From positions 1-64,000 of IMG/VR virus record IMGVR_UViG_3300047375_000952: a DNA stretch of 64,000 nt. One strand, 5' to 3'. The translations under genes and the position numbers were made by a program. Below are positions 50,034 through 59,997 of the stretch, piece after piece. The stretch comes from a virus. The stretch's first letter is position 1. Each line of letters opens with the position of its first letter. Below the pieces are notes generated by a model, which did no database searches, had not been told where the DNA came from, and saw only the letters and a program-made list of their open reading frames with translations.

Positions 50034-50684
50034 ATGTCTGTTATTAAACCCTATTTCAATTCTCATTTAGATGAGTCTAACCCCGCGCTCAATAAGCGAC
50101 CTGTCTACTTCGACATCATACACCCCAACGGAAGAGACTCCATGCTCCCCGATGGGATTAAGCTCGTATGTCACGTCAACCCCACTCAACTCGCTTTCTC
50201 TTATCAGAAGAAAGTAAGTCGAACTCCGACCATCGGAGGTTGGGTCGAATACTATTGGGGAGATGAGCCCTATACCATTACTCTTGATATGAGCACAGGT
50301 GGCTTTATACGGCTCTACTCGGGTCTTTCTAATACCACAGGGGCAGTCACCTCTCTTCAAGCGAATAGACCGAACACACCGACTCAGAATCGCACCTATG
50401 GCATTGATCTAGGGGGCAATCGAAGAGAGACGCTCGCCTACGACAAATACCTAGATATGCTCGCGCTCTTTCACAACAACGGCTCGATCTATGACTCAAG
50501 AGGCTACATCGCTCTACAGGGGCGTATACAGATGAATTTTGACGGTGGTCAGTGGTACGGATGGTTTCAGAGTTTCTCCGTTTCTGAGACGGCTGACTCA
50601 CCCTTCACTTTCAAGCTCAACACCGTCTTTCAGGTAGAAAGAGAAGTACACGGCGTGAGGACTCAGGGAGGGTGGTTCAGATGA
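50034..50684 (+). CDS. Baseplate/tail-end structural protein
   Basis: A 216-residue beta-rich protein directly after the tape measure. CHVNPTQLAFSYQKKVSRTP and a WVEYYWGDEPYTITL strand match the layout of the next protein (MINPSSFEVSYNSIQSYQ, FQRWGEELPTISI), so both are paralogous in structure. Position fits a baseplate initiator or distal tail component. It ends in ATGA overlap with the next gene. Confidence 0.6.
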   Translation: MSVIKPYFNSHLDESNPALNKRPVYFDIIHPNGRDSMLPDGIKLVCHVNPTQLAFSYQKKVSRTPTIGGWVEYYWGDEPYTITLDMSTGGFIRLYSGLSNTTGAVTSLQANRPNTPTQNRTYGIDLGGNRRETLAYDKYLDMLALFHNNGSIYDSRGYIALQGRIQMNFDGGQWYGWFQSFSVSETADSPFTFKLNTVFQVEREVHGVRTQGGWFR

Positions 50685-51628
50685 GAGGCACGACAAGCAC
50701 CGTCCCTTATGTAGACCTACCTATGGGAGAAGACTTGATTCTCTTTCCTGAAGATAGCGAGAGTCACTACCCGATTGATTTCTCTAACCAAAATCTTAGG
50801 CAGTATTCCCCTTTCATTCTAGAGGCAGTCCCTCCGCCCACGAAGAGCGGATACCTCGTAAGAAGTTTTTCTAGTTCCACTCCTTTCTCTAGCCCCCTCA
50901 ATCCGAGAGCTTCTTTCTTGCCGAGAAGTAGGCAAGACTTAGGTGGGAGTAACTCTTTCTCCCCTCGCCTCTCCTCCCTAGCTGGACCTCCTATCAACCC
51001 TAGCTCTAGCGTACAGGCGAGGTCTAGACTCAGTGAGACGATAGGGGCAGTCGCGCCCGCGTTCACAGACAGAGAGGGTCTGATTGACTTTGCCATTCAG
51101 CACAGGGCGTTAGATACACTCCCACCCATTGTGTTTATGATCAACCCTTCGAGCTTTGAAGTGTCCTACAACTCTATTCAGAGTTACCAAGATCAGACGA
51201 GATATGGGTTCGTCTTTCAGAGGTGGGGAGAAGAGCTTCCTACGATCAGTATTTCATGCTCTATTGGCGCGTTCGTGGCGGGTAACACCTCAGAAACTGG
51301 TCCCAACGGCTTAACGCATACAGCACGCAAAGACAGCGCCTCTTTCCGACACCTCATGGCGATCTTTTCTCTCTACAGAAATAACACAGCCATTGCAGAT
51401 CGAATAGGGCGCTCAAGGGCTTACCACGCAATAGGTAGGCAAGCGATCCACTATGACGGACAGACATGGGAGGGGCGTATTGAGAGTATGAGCTATACTC
51501 TCGAAGAAACGAGGCAAAACGGTGGTATCTCTTTCGACCTTTCTTTCGTAGTTTACAACCACAAGTTCAATGACCCATTCGAGACACAGGTGGTTGAAAG
51601 ATTAAGAAACCTCAACTCTTCCAATTAA
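50681..51628 (+). CDS. Baseplate protein, paralog of the upstream protein
   Basis: A 315-residue protein starting at the ATG with AGGGAGG nine bases upstream; the in-frame GTG at 50672 is less likely. Residues 1-140 are Pro/Ser-rich and probably extended; residues 140-315 share the NPSSF..SY and WGEELPTISI patterns with the upstream protein. It sits in the baseplate cluster just before the hub. Function by context: an inner baseplate protein linking the hub to the tube end. Confidence 0.6.
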   Translation: MRGTTSTVPYVDLPMGEDLILFPEDSESHYPIDFSNQNLRQYSPFILEAVPPPTKSGYLVRSFSSSTPFSSPLNPRASFLPRSRQDLGGSNSFSPRLSSLAGPPINPSSSVQARSRLSETIGAVAPAFTDREGLIDFAIQHRALDTLPPIVFMINPSSFEVSYNSIQSYQDQTRYGFVFQRWGEELPTISISCSIGAFVAGNTSETGPNGLTHTARKDSASFRHLMAIFSLYRNNTAIADRIGRSRAYHAIGRQAIHYDGQTWEGRIESMSYTLEETRQNGGISFDLSFVVYNHKFNDPFETQVVERLRNLNSSN

Positions 51629-51635
51629 AAATGGG

Positions 51636-54600
51636 ATGGACAATATGGCGAACAACATCTTAGAGGGTAGGCCCTCAGCGGGCAATTGGTCACAAGATAT
51701 TCTCAACAAGCATAGGAAGATCATTTCTTGGACTCCCGACTGCATCGTGCTCTTGAACGGAGACACAACAATCGCGGGCTGTCTAGAGTGTAGGAATAAG
51801 ATCGACTTTCAGGCTTTCATCACATCTGTTTCTGTGAACGCGGGCGTCTCGTCAGGCGACTCTTCTTCGAGCATCGAGATGTCGATCCCTTCTCACTACG
51901 GAGACTCGATATTTAAGGATGGTGAGTTTCTTTTCTCTACAGGAGTGGAAATCAACGTCTACTACAGGGGCTTCTTTGAGGTAGAGGGCTTGAGTCCTAA
52001 AGGCGACACCTATGTCAACGGAGCAAGTAGTGAAGAATATGATCTTTCTAAGGTGGGGATGCGCCCTTACTACCCTGTCTTTCACGGTGTAGTGACGAGT
52101 GTTTCTTACAACTTCAGTGGGGGCTTTTATTCTGCAAGTCTTAGCTGTAGTGGGTTGCTTCACTTTTGGCAGAATCAAAAGATCAACACCAACGCGGCCT
52201 ACCTCGCTTCTACGCCTGCTGAGTCTAGAGGTTCGATGAGGCTCGACGGACACGTCTACACGAACATGACTCCTCATCAGATTATCTATGACCTCTACAG
52301 AGACTCAGGGGGTTCCGCAGGGGATGCTGAGTGGGTGTTCAGTAAATCGAGCAATCAAAAGAGCAAGAACGCGGGAGGTAGGAGTCTCTTTTCTCAGACA
52401 CTCCGCTATTGGGAGAACCGTTTCTCACAGGGGCTTTATGGTCTAAGAATGTATGGGGCTTCAGGGAGTATGTTCTCTAGCTTACAGACGGCTTTTCTAG
52501 GCGATCCCTCTAGGGGAAAGAGAAAGGGGTCTGACTTAAGAAAGATCATCAAGGGTCAGCACAACATCCATTACAATGGGAAAGTAACGAAGGGTGGGGA
52601 GCTCGGGGTGGCTCAGGCACTCGGCCTTTTCGAGAGTGATGAGAACGCTAGACTCTTAAGAGCAGCAGACCTTCTCTTCGCGGTGGAGCTTGACGACACA
52701 GGCAGAGGCGGTTTGGGGATGCTCTCTACAGAGCTCAAGGCTTTCATCACCGATATAGGCGCGCTCGGAAATGTCGAGCTTTTCTCTAGTCAGTTTGAGA
52801 CTAAACAATCCATCGCAGACACAGTGGCTGAGAAAGTGGGTTACGAGTTTTATCAGGACGTGGACGGAGACTTGGTTTTCAAGCCTCCTTTCTACAACAT
52901 GGACACGAGTTCAAGCCGAGTCTACCGTATTAAGAGAGAAGACATCCTCGACATTTCTTTCGAGCATCAAGAGCCTGAGTACACCTATGCGATCACGAAA
53001 GGCGGTATGTTCAGAAATACAGCGGGCTTACCTATGGAGGGAACGTGGGGAGTGAAGGGTACTTATGTGGACTACAGGCTCGTGGCTAAGTATGGTTGGA
53101 AGCCCTTAGAAATGGACACTACTTTCTTCAACACAGCGCGGAGTGCTTTCTTTGCCTCTGTGGTGGAGCTAGAGAAATCGAACACCAACGTGAATGGGTG
53201 TTCTTTAAGTATCCCTATGCGCCCTGAGCTTAAACCTGGATACCCTGTCTATGTTGAGCATATAGACTGTTTTTATTATGTGACCTCTGTTTCTCATTCT
53301 TTCTCTTTCGGCGGAGACTGTACGACAGGCTTAACCCTTACTGCGCGCAGAAAGAAGTTCCTACCCCCTGGAGATCCCGCTAAAGACGGCATAGACTCGA
53401 TCAATCTCGCGAACCCTCTCTTCCCACCTAAGAGTTTGATCGCAAAGGACGACGAGGGCTTTTACAAGACAGTCGGTTTCCCTAATGTGGTGATGGCACT
53501 TGACCCTGAACATCCTGACCCCTCAGCGATTGCTTTCGGGCTTGATATGCTGAAGGGCGCGACTTCAGGTCTAGGTTCTAATACGCGCAAGATGTATCGG
53601 AATATGCTGATTAAGTATGGGCTGAGGCTCGGCGTACTTAAGCTCGCTTCAAACGACTCTAAAACTATAGGGTCGGGGGAGACGAGAGAGGTAGATGATG
53701 TCACTCTTTACAAAGGTCCTTGGGTGCTTACAACAAGTGATGGAAGAGAGCTGAAACTTAAATTCACAAAGCACACAGTTTCTAAGAAAGAGCTGAAAGA
53801 CAAAGCCACAGGGAAGGTGACAAGAAAGGCATATAGTAGGACATACACAGGGCTACTTCCCGGAGAGGTCAGTCTTTCAGGGGCTTTAGGGGAGCTTAAT
53901 AATGCTCGTAGAAGTGCTTCTAAGGTGAGGAAGAGGGGGCGTAAGGATGCTCGTCAAGTGAACGAGAAGATTGAGAAAGCATACCTTGAAGCGAGAGAGA
54001 AGCTAAGGGGGGATCAAGCTAAGACTGATACAAGGGCTTCGACAGTGGGTCTTGCTACGATTGTAGACTTGATTGAGGCGGTGGAGAACAAAGCGCAGAC
54101 GGATGGGTCGATCCAAAAGCCAGGGAGTACGGCTTCTATTCTTACTCTTCTTTCTAACAAAAAGGCTAGCTTCAACCCGAACCAACCCGGCTATTACAGG
54201 TACTATTCGTCTTCGTCACCAAACCCTGAAGATCAAGGTCCAAGAGTGTTCAGACAGACTGAGGACGAACAGGCTTATCTTGAAGAAGAAAGAATAGATT
54301 CTACAGAGACAAACATGGTGCTCAAAGAGACTGAAGTTGGAGGTGGAAACCGAGTGCGCTTTGGAGAGGGTGCTGTGGTGAGGGGTCTTTACACGAGGAC
54401 GAGGTATTCAGACAATCAGGCAGTTACAGTGCCGACTAAAGATATTCTGTTCCTTTCTTTCCAAGAGCATGGGATCAAGAGAAAAGGCACGAGACGTATC
54501 ACAAAAATCAATGGCAAGATAAACGGCGCGACTTTGTATGGGCTCATTCTCTCACAGCTCGTAGTTCACTTCAGAAAAGTACTTAAAGGAAAGAACCTCA

Positions 54601-55565
54601 CAGGGAAGAAAGCTTCGGCTTCTTTCTACAAGGGTAAGGCTAAGAAATCAGGTGATTTCAAGAGGGTGACAAAGGTAGTTAAAAAAGAGAGGGTTGTTGT
54701 GGGAGATGGTGAGATCATCGACGCATTACTTGAGTATGAGGTTGCGGAGAACACCGCGCTTCTACTCGTAAATAACCTTAAGAATGATTGGGGTGGTGTC
54801 GCCTTCGGAAAGAATGAGGTGATGAACCCCAACGAGGTTAGAAAGCTATTGAACGATGTGTACCTCAAGCTAAGAGTGCGCGTGAGTTCCAAGGGCAACA
54901 TATCCTATGTTAAAAAGCCTATCACTTACTATGAAGATACTTGGAAGAGCCCTATCTTCCCTGTTTCTGACGAGAAGGGTTATGAGCTATTTGGAGCGTA
55001 TCAGTACGGGAGAGGTCTGAACATAGATCAGGGAGGGGGTTTTGACCGTCTCTTAAGAAGCGATGTGACGAGACTTCTCGTAGAAGAAGAGGTTGATCAG
55101 TTTCTCAGAGCACTTCACAACAAAGTACAGGGTAAGGACAGAAAGAAGATCTTTCAAGACCTCGCCTCGACGGTCGTTAAGAGAATTGAGGCGAGCGGTG
55201 GAGAGGGTAAGGTCGCTGATGCGTATCAGCGCCTCACAGGAAATGTTTTACAGGGAGAGAACAAGGCTGAGAGTCTGAAATCAGCTCTAGCTAACGGTTT
55301 CATGGATCAGAAGAATGATCTGGTGATTGCGAACACGCCGAGACGTATTTCTGACATAAGGCCACAGTCGCGGGGTGGTGCGTCATGTGAGTGTCGAGGA
55401 GACACAAGTGACATTGAGATTTTCTTAGCTGATGAGGGTAACTTCCTCACTGTGGCCTCTAATGACCTAGACGATAACTACATCGTCAATCAGTATAAGA
55501 AAGAGATTGAAGAAAAGGCTCTTGATTGGGTTGTCCGACAGGAAAAATTAAAAGGGGGTAGCTGA
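51636..55565 (+). CDS. Baseplate hub protein (gp27/gpD-like), very large
   Basis: A 1309-residue protein. The first about 600 residues resemble the hub domain of myophage baseplates: an SVSVNAGVSSGDSSSSIEMS strand pair, GYEFYQDVDGDLVFKPPF and IKREDILDISFEHQEPEY, which are typical of gp27/late-control gpD type hubs. It should form the trimeric hub to which the spike and tube attach. Residues 600-1309 are a long, Lys-rich and helical extension with a Cys pair (ASCECRGD) near the end. Two starts are possible (51636, 51645). It overlaps the spike gene start by one base. Confidence 0.75.
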   Translation: MDNMANNILEGRPSAGNWSQDILNKHRKIISWTPDCIVLLNGDTTIAGCLECRNKIDFQAFITSVSVNAGVSSGDSSSSIEMSIPSHYGDSIFKDGEFLFSTGVEINVYYRGFFEVEGLSPKGDTYVNGASSEEYDLSKVGMRPYYPVFHGVVTSVSYNFSGGFYSASLSCSGLLHFWQNQKINTNAAYLASTPAESRGSMRLDGHVYTNMTPHQIIYDLYRDSGGSAGDAEWVFSKSSNQKSKNAGGRSLFSQTLRYWENRFSQGLYGLRMYGASGSMFSSLQTAFLGDPSRGKRKGSDLRKIIKGQHNIHYNGKVTKGGELGVAQALGLFESDENARLLRAADLLFAVELDDTGRGGLGMLSTELKAFITDIGALGNVELFSSQFETKQSIADTVAEKVGYEFYQDVDGDLVFKPPFYNMDTSSSRVYRIKREDILDISFEHQEPEYTYAITKGGMFRNTAGLPMEGTWGVKGTYVDYRLVAKYGWKPLEMDTTFFNTARSAFFASVVELEKSNTNVNGCSLSIPMRPELKPGYPVYVEHIDCFYYVTSVSHSFSFGGDCTTGLTLTARRKKFLPPGDPAKDGIDSINLANPLFPPKSLIAKDDEGFYKTVGFPNVVMALDPEHPDPSAIAFGLDMLKGATSGLGSNTRKMYRNMLIKYGLRLGVLKLASNDSKTIGSGETREVDDVTLYKGPWVLTTSDGRELKLKFTKHTVSKKELKDKATGKVTRKAYSRTYTGLLPGEVSLSGALGELNNARRSASKVRKRGRKDARQVNEKIEKAYLEAREKLRGDQAKTDTRASTVGLATIVDLIEAVENKAQTDGSIQKPGSTASILTLLSNKKASFNPNQPGYYRYYSSSSPNPEDQGPRVFRQTEDEQAYLEEERIDSTETNMVLKETEVGGGNRVRFGEGAVVRGLYTRTRYSDNQAVTVPTKDILFLSFQEHGIKRKGTRRITKINGKINGATLYGLILSQLVVHFRKVLKGKNLTGKKASASFYKGKAKKSGDFKRVTKVVKKERVVVGDGEIIDALLEYEVAENTALLLVNNLKNDWGGVAFGKNEVMNPNEVRKLLNDVYLKLRVRVSSKGNISYVKKPITYYEDTWKSPIFPVSDEKGYELFGAYQYGRGLNIDQGGGFDRLLRSDVTRLLVEEEVDQFLRALHNKVQGKDRKKIFQDLASTVVKRIEASGGEGKVADAYQRLTGNVLQGENKAESLKSALANGFMDQKNDLVIANTPRRISDIRPQSRGGASCECRGDTSDIEIFLADEGNFLTVASNDLDDNYIVNQYKKEIEEKALDWVVRQEKLKGGS

Positions 55566-57919
55566 TGGATAAGTACAGTAAGATGACTCACTTCCCTGCG
55601 GGAGATAGTGAGAGGCTCAGAAATAGTGCGCTTAAGCAAAGCAACCCTAGTTATGGGTGGTCAGCTCTTTCTCTGTGCTTGGCGCGAGTCACGGATGTCT
55701 ATCACCCTGAGCTCAGGTGTAACATTGAGGTGGTTCACGGAGAGCATCAAAGACCCAAGTATACGGGCGTTGAGATTTCAGCGGCCTCAGCGGGGTCTAG
55801 GCATTTCTTAGGGGCGATCCCACAGGTCGGCGACTACTGTATGGTAGGTTGGGTCGCCAACAGTGGGGATAAGGCAGGTAGGAAACAGCCTATTATTCTG
55901 ACTTGGATGCCTAGAACTCCTTTCTACGGCCATGATTGGCTTCCTGTTCAGGACTTCACTACAGAGGAACAGGTTCTTAACAACCTGAAAGACAGACAGG
56001 CTGTTTCTCAGGTGGCGCAGAGAATAAGATTTAAGATGCGCCACATGGATCAGGGGAACATCCTCGCCTCGTCAGCTCAGGGTGCGGATCTCTTTCTTGA
56101 CGAGAGTGTTTTGCTCACGAACAGGAGAGCCAACGAGATCAGACTAAGAGATCAAGACCAAGCGATTGTGATGAGGTCGCTTCAGCAGTTCCACTCGATG
56201 GCGGGAGCGCGAGTCTATTCGGGGATGGTTCAGAGAGACGCACAGCATATCCCTCAAGAGATGATTTCTGACGGCTTCAATTGGGATGGGGGTATGCAGG
56301 TTTATCTCGGGGAGGATTCAATCGGATCTCCTCAATCGAGCCCGACGTTGAACCCTTCAGAGCCGAGCACAGACCCACTCGGAAAGTTCCTTCCAAATAA
56401 GATCTTTCTTAAGGACTCAGAGGGCAAGACAGAGTTCGAGAAGGAGGGAGGCACTCTTGACCCCCATCTCAATCCTTTCTCTTTCTTCTTTGAAGCCAAT
56501 CTTATTAACGAGTCAGGTCAGGTCACGGGAGCTAACTCAGGTAAACTAATCTATGGGGGCAAGTCGATTCTCCGCATGGACGAGAGAGGGAGAGACAGGA
56601 AAGCCAAGTCAGGGAAACCGATATCCTCTGCTCTTTCAGAGTATAGGGTAGAGGTATCTCACACGTCTAACGGCACGCTCCCTGTGACGGAGCAAACAGA
56701 CGGCTTCGACGCTGAGCGCCTAGCGAGTGGTCTGCCTCTTGTAGAGTTTGTCTTAGGGAGTGTTGTAGGTAATGATCCTTTTGGGGTAGGTCGTCAGAGC
56801 TACGGCATCCCTCTCGGTGTTTCTTTCGCGAGCGGTCAGGGAGTTCTCGTCCCCTCTGTTACGGGAGAGGTCGGGAGTCAGTGCGCGACACTTATCAAGG
56901 TGAACCCTCTGAGTGAAGAGCTCTCTGACTCATTCGTTTCTTTCACTAAGAATGGAGCTTTGAAGGCGCAGATTTCTAGTCTTTCTACTGAAGCTCTACA
57001 GGCGAAAGTAAACGGTGGGGGAGAGGTGACTCTCGATGGCGATTTAAGGGTGAAATCTGCTCAGATTAACCTAGTGGGTGGGTCAGACAGCGGTAACTCA
57101 CTAGGTGTCAACGTCACTTCTCCAAAGGGCGCGGTCAATATCTCTGCGGGGGGCTACATAACACCTAATGAGGGCGCGTCTAACCAAGATGCGAAAGAAG
57201 CTCAGATGGGCGTTAACATTGAGGCGCGCCGAGGCATCTCAATACAGTCTTCTAGTGTGGTTAAGCTCTCAGCTCCTATCGTGGATTTCACAGACGTTAA
57301 GTCTTTCAGATTCTCAAGTCAGGACTCTTTCTCATTGGCGAGCGGTAAATCGCTCACTTTAGAGACGTCGGACATGACTGAGACAGTGACAGGTAACAAG
57401 AGAGTAGTCTACGGAGGTCCTACAGACGGATTGCCAATTAAGAGTCAGGGTCTTGAGGAGACGTTTGGGTCGTCGCCCGCGACAGGATCGGTGGGCGGTA
57501 CTGTCAGGAAAGAAACAGTCGCCTTTGGAGATGTGGAACAGACGAGCCTCACAGTAGGGGACAGATCAACGAGCGTTAACTTAGGAAGCATTAGTCAGTC
57601 ATCTACTGTGGGGAGTGTTACTCTGAGGTCTGCGGGCAACTCAGTTGACACCTCTCCTGAGAGCGTGACGGTCAAGGCGATCTTGGGAGACGCGAGTGTT
57701 CAGTCTGCGGTAGGTAACGTGGCGATTACAGGTTCACTAGGGGTAGGCATTAGGTCAGTGGGTAAAGTGTCTTTAGAAGCACCTTCTGTAGTCTTAAATG
57801 CGGGGTCTACCGCAACGGGGGTATCAGGCGCTATCCTCTGCGCCTCTGATCTCCACCCTTTGGTGGGTAAGACGTATCAAGCACTCGGGCTCATCCCTAG
57901 AGGTCAGATATTAGCTTAA
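55565..57919 (+). CDS. Baseplate central spike protein (VgrG/gp5-like)
   Basis: A 784-residue protein whose N-terminal region (LARVTDVYHPELRCNIEVVHG, AIPQVGDYCMVGWV) matches the OB-fold of phage baseplate spikes (gpV, gp5, VgrG). The C-terminal 350 residues are Ser/Gly/Val-rich with regular short repeats (VTLDGDLRVKSAQINLVGG, KAVNISAGGYI) typical of a beta-helical needle that pierces the outer membrane. It lies next to the hub, as expected. The final residues (SDLHPLVGKTYQALGLIPRG) cap the needle. It converges with the next minus-strand gene, overlapping by 9 bases. Confidence 0.8.
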   Translation: MDKYSKMTHFPAGDSERLRNSALKQSNPSYGWSALSLCLARVTDVYHPELRCNIEVVHGEHQRPKYTGVEISAASAGSRHFLGAIPQVGDYCMVGWVANSGDKAGRKQPIILTWMPRTPFYGHDWLPVQDFTTEEQVLNNLKDRQAVSQVAQRIRFKMRHMDQGNILASSAQGADLFLDESVLLTNRRANEIRLRDQDQAIVMRSLQQFHSMAGARVYSGMVQRDAQHIPQEMISDGFNWDGGMQVYLGEDSIGSPQSSPTLNPSEPSTDPLGKFLPNKIFLKDSEGKTEFEKEGGTLDPHLNPFSFFFEANLINESGQVTGANSGKLIYGGKSILRMDERGRDRKAKSGKPISSALSEYRVEVSHTSNGTLPVTEQTDGFDAERLASGLPLVEFVLGSVVGNDPFGVGRQSYGIPLGVSFASGQGVLVPSVTGEVGSQCATLIKVNPLSEELSDSFVSFTKNGALKAQISSLSTEALQAKVNGGGEVTLDGDLRVKSAQINLVGGSDSGNSLGVNVTSPKGAVNISAGGYITPNEGASNQDAKEAQMGVNIEARRGISIQSSSVVKLSAPIVDFTDVKSFRFSSQDSFSLASGKSLTLETSDMTETVTGNKRVVYGGPTDGLPIKSQGLEETFGSSPATGSVGGTVRKETVAFGDVEQTSLTVGDRSTSVNLGSISQSSTVGSVTLRSAGNSVDTSPESVTVKAILGDASVQSAVGNVAITGSLGVGIRSVGKVSLEAPSVVLNAGSTATGVSGAILCASDLHPLVGKTYQALGLIPRGQILA

Positions 57920-58687
57920 GAGATTGCCCTCAAGCTCAGTGTCCTCGGAGAACTTTTTCAAGTAGGCGAAGAAGGCTTCTCTGTTATCAAGGTATTCTTT
58001 GAAGAGAGCGTATTCGTCGCGATTCACGAGCTCGGCAGACCAATAAGTCTTAGCTGACCTTTTCTCTTTCTCTGACCTTCTGCGATCCGCTTCTTTCTTA
58101 GCTTCTTTCTGATCTTCATACACGTCATTAGAGGAGACGTAGCTCCAATGCCCATCTTTCTTATTGAGGGGCGTGACGTGGACTCCGATGCTGACCTCTT
58201 CTACTTCAGAATGGAAGACGGAGTTATCGGGTCGGATCGCCCATAGGAGATCTCCCTTTTGAGGGATGAGGTCTGAGCGGTGCGCGTTCTCTCGAATTGA
58301 CTTGGCTCTAGGTGTTTCTGCTTTAAGCATCCCTGTACCCTTGATGTAGTCAGAGGGCATGAATCCTCTCTTGTCGCGCTTTGGCGTTTCGGGAGGCTCA
58401 GGAGTCTCGACTTCGGGATCTTCTTCGATGAGAGAGACTTGGGGGGGTGTCTCTGTGTCTAAGGAGAGGGTTTCTTTTTCCTTGACGTTTACAATCTTAA
58501 AATAGCCTTCTCTCACGCCGTAGTTGATGACCATCAGCCACCGCGCTGACCCCATCTTGGAGATTCCGATGGCTTGGCAGGCAAAGGACTTCCAATGGTC
58601 GATATTTTTTGCCCTAGAGCCTTTTTTCTTAGCGTCTTCCTTCATCGCTTCCACGATGGCTTCACATCCAGCTTTCTGCTCGTTCAT
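57911..58687 (-). CDS. Hypothetical protein, 258 residues
   Basis: A charged protein with an N-terminal helix-rich part (residues 1-70), a Pro/Glu linker (EEDPEVETPEPPETPK), a compact middle (GDLLWAIRPDNSVFHSEVEEVSIGVHV) and a Lys/Glu-rich helical end. No catalytic motif was recognised. GAAAGAAAGAAC precedes the start. It may be a host-interaction protein. Confidence 0.5.
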   Translation of the reverse strand: MNEQKAGCEAIVEAMKEDAKKKGSRAKNIDHWKSFACQAIGISKMGSARWLMVINYGVREGYFKIVNVKEKETLSLDTETPPQVSLIEEDPEVETPEPPETPKRDKRGFMPSDYIKGTGMLKAETPRAKSIRENAHRSDLIPQKGDLLWAIRPDNSVFHSEVEEVSIGVHVTPLNKKDGHWSYVSSNDVYEDQKEAKKEADRRRSEKEKRSAKTYWSAELVNRDEYALFKEYLDNREAFFAYLKKFSEDTELEGNLLS

Positions 58688-58697
58688 GTTCTTTCTT

Positions 58698-59045
58698 TCA
58701 CCATGAGTTTAAGTAATCGTGTGGGGTCATTTTGAGTATTCGATAATCGAGCTCTTTCTCTCCCCACTCCCACATAACAGGGGGGTGCATCGAGACGTAT
58801 TCTTCTTGATTGAGGGACTTGATGAGATCCCTTAAGAGAAGGGCTTCAGATGTCTTTGCGGATTGGTGCTTCAGGACTTCCCCTCTACTCTGATCAAATG
58901 AGAGCGCGTAGGATCTCTTTCCGTTTAAGATAAATATCCTGAACTGCTCTGCGTTCTTCTTTCTCATAGGGCAGATGATAACGCCCCCATACAGCTTGTC
59001 TGTTCTCACGCTGAGTATGTCTTTGTCATGTAAGACTGCGATCAT
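58698..59045 (-). CDS. Hypothetical protein, 115 residues
   Basis: Not recognised. The strand-rich core (AEQFRIFILNGKRSYALSFD) suggests a small beta protein. Its RBS is AAGGAGGTAAGTC, nearly identical to the site of the 22-residue peptide at 16018-16086. It precedes another minus-strand gene by ten bases. Confidence 0.5.
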   Translation of the reverse strand: MIAVLHDKDILSVRTDKLYGGVIICPMRKKNAEQFRIFILNGKRSYALSFDQSRGEVLKHQSAKTSEALLLRDLIKSLNQEEYVSMHPPVMWEWGEKELDYRILKMTPHDYLNSW

Positions 59046-59106
59046 GACTTACCTCCTTGTGAGGGGTACATATCGTATTTAGGGAGAGGCAAGATGCTTT
59101 TCGAGT

Positions 59107-59151
59107 GTGCGGAGATTAAGAGGTCTATTCTCCGCACAATATGCGGAGAAT
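59107..59151 (+). promoter_or_regulatory. Mutually exclusive hairpins upstream of C39 peptidase
   Basis: GTGCGGAGA (59107-59115) can pair with TCTCCGCAC (59129-59137), or ATTCTCCGCA (59127-59136) can pair perfectly with TGCGGAGAAT (59142-59151). Both share the central segment, so only one forms at a time. This is an attenuator- or riboswitch-type arrangement in the leader of the peptidase gene, or overlapping binding sites for a dimeric regulator. The ligand or regulator is unknown. Confidence 0.6.
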
Positions 59152-59212
59152 GTCGTCCCTTGGTAGATCGTCTATAAGAGGGTTAGAGGAAAGACTAAGA
59201 AAGGTGCTTCCC

Positions 59213-59980
59213 ATGAGAAGAACAGCGAAGGCTAACGTAAAGCCCATCAGACAGAGATCTCAGTTTAGCTGTGTCTCTACCTCGACGTGTATGGCTCTCA
59301 ACGCGCTCGGTGTTGACTGCAACGAAGATCAGGTAAACAAGGTCATCGGCGCGCAACCTATGAAGGGTGCTCGATGGGAAGAAGTCTTAGCTTGCGCTCA
59401 GTACTTTGGGTGTCGGGCTACGCTCACCACACCTGCTACTCTTTCTCAGGTGAAAGCATGGACTGATCAGGGAAAGCCTGTCTTAATTGCGTGGAATCCC
59501 GAGGGTCGTGATTGGAGTCACGCGAGCCTGATCTTTGATGTCACAGGAGAGCGCGGTAACTACATCGTTCACGTCGCTGACCCGAACATCCCGAACCCGG
59601 ATAAGACTGTTAGAGAGGTAGGGGAAGACGAGTTTTATTCTAAGTGGTTTGAGAAATGGCCTAACTACCTTGTTCGTCGGCCTGCGGTCATGCTTGATCG
59701 TGAGATCACCGAAGACGGACGTCAGGTGATGGCGAGTCTTAAGACGGCTTCTAAGAAGAAAAAGAAAAAAGACCCTAACACCATACCTAAGTTCCGCGAC
59801 CCGAGCACTCAGGGTATGTTTGATGGGGGCGTGGGGTCATCAGGTAAGGGTAAGCACCACAACAGAAGTAAAGATGTGGCAAAGGGTAGATCGCGTAAGC
59901 CCAAACATAAGAAGAGCCCAAGCGGAGAGAGGTATGCAATGATTGAGCGCGTTGCATCTGCCTACATCAACAACCACTAA
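59213..59980 (+). CDS. Papain-like cysteine peptidase, C39-like domain
   Basis: A 255-residue protein. The tag-like MRRTAKANV is followed at once by a C39-type peptidase domain: IRQRSQFSCVSTST with putative nucleophile C20, GCRATLTTPA, RDWSHASLIFDV with H103, and VADPNIPNP with D123. This is the Cys-His-Asp set of bacteriocin-processing and related C39 peptidases. A basic, probably disordered region follows (ASKKKKKKDP), ending in RVASAYINNH. The ATG at 59213 has AAGAAAGG upstream; an in-frame ATG at 59141 lies in the hairpins. Its target is unknown. Confidence 0.75.
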   Translation: MRRTAKANVKPIRQRSQFSCVSTSTCMALNALGVDCNEDQVNKVIGAQPMKGARWEEVLACAQYFGCRATLTTPATLSQVKAWTDQGKPVLIAWNPEGRDWSHASLIFDVTGERGNYIVHVADPNIPNPDKTVREVGEDEFYSKWFEKWPNYLVRRPAVMLDREITEDGRQVMASLKTASKKKKKKDPNTIPKFRDPSTQGMFDGGVGSSGKGKHHNRSKDVAKGRSRKPKHKKSPSGERYAMIERVASAYINNH

Positions 59981-59997
59981 GAAAGACAACTAAAGCT

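Noticed and set aside
59141-59212. Upstream ATG at 59141 for the C39 protein, giving 24 more residues (MRRMSSLGRSSIRGLEER)
   Set aside because: The start lies in a perfect hairpin without RBS, whereas 59213 has AAGAAAGG. The MRRMSS start resembles the tag and so remains worth a look.
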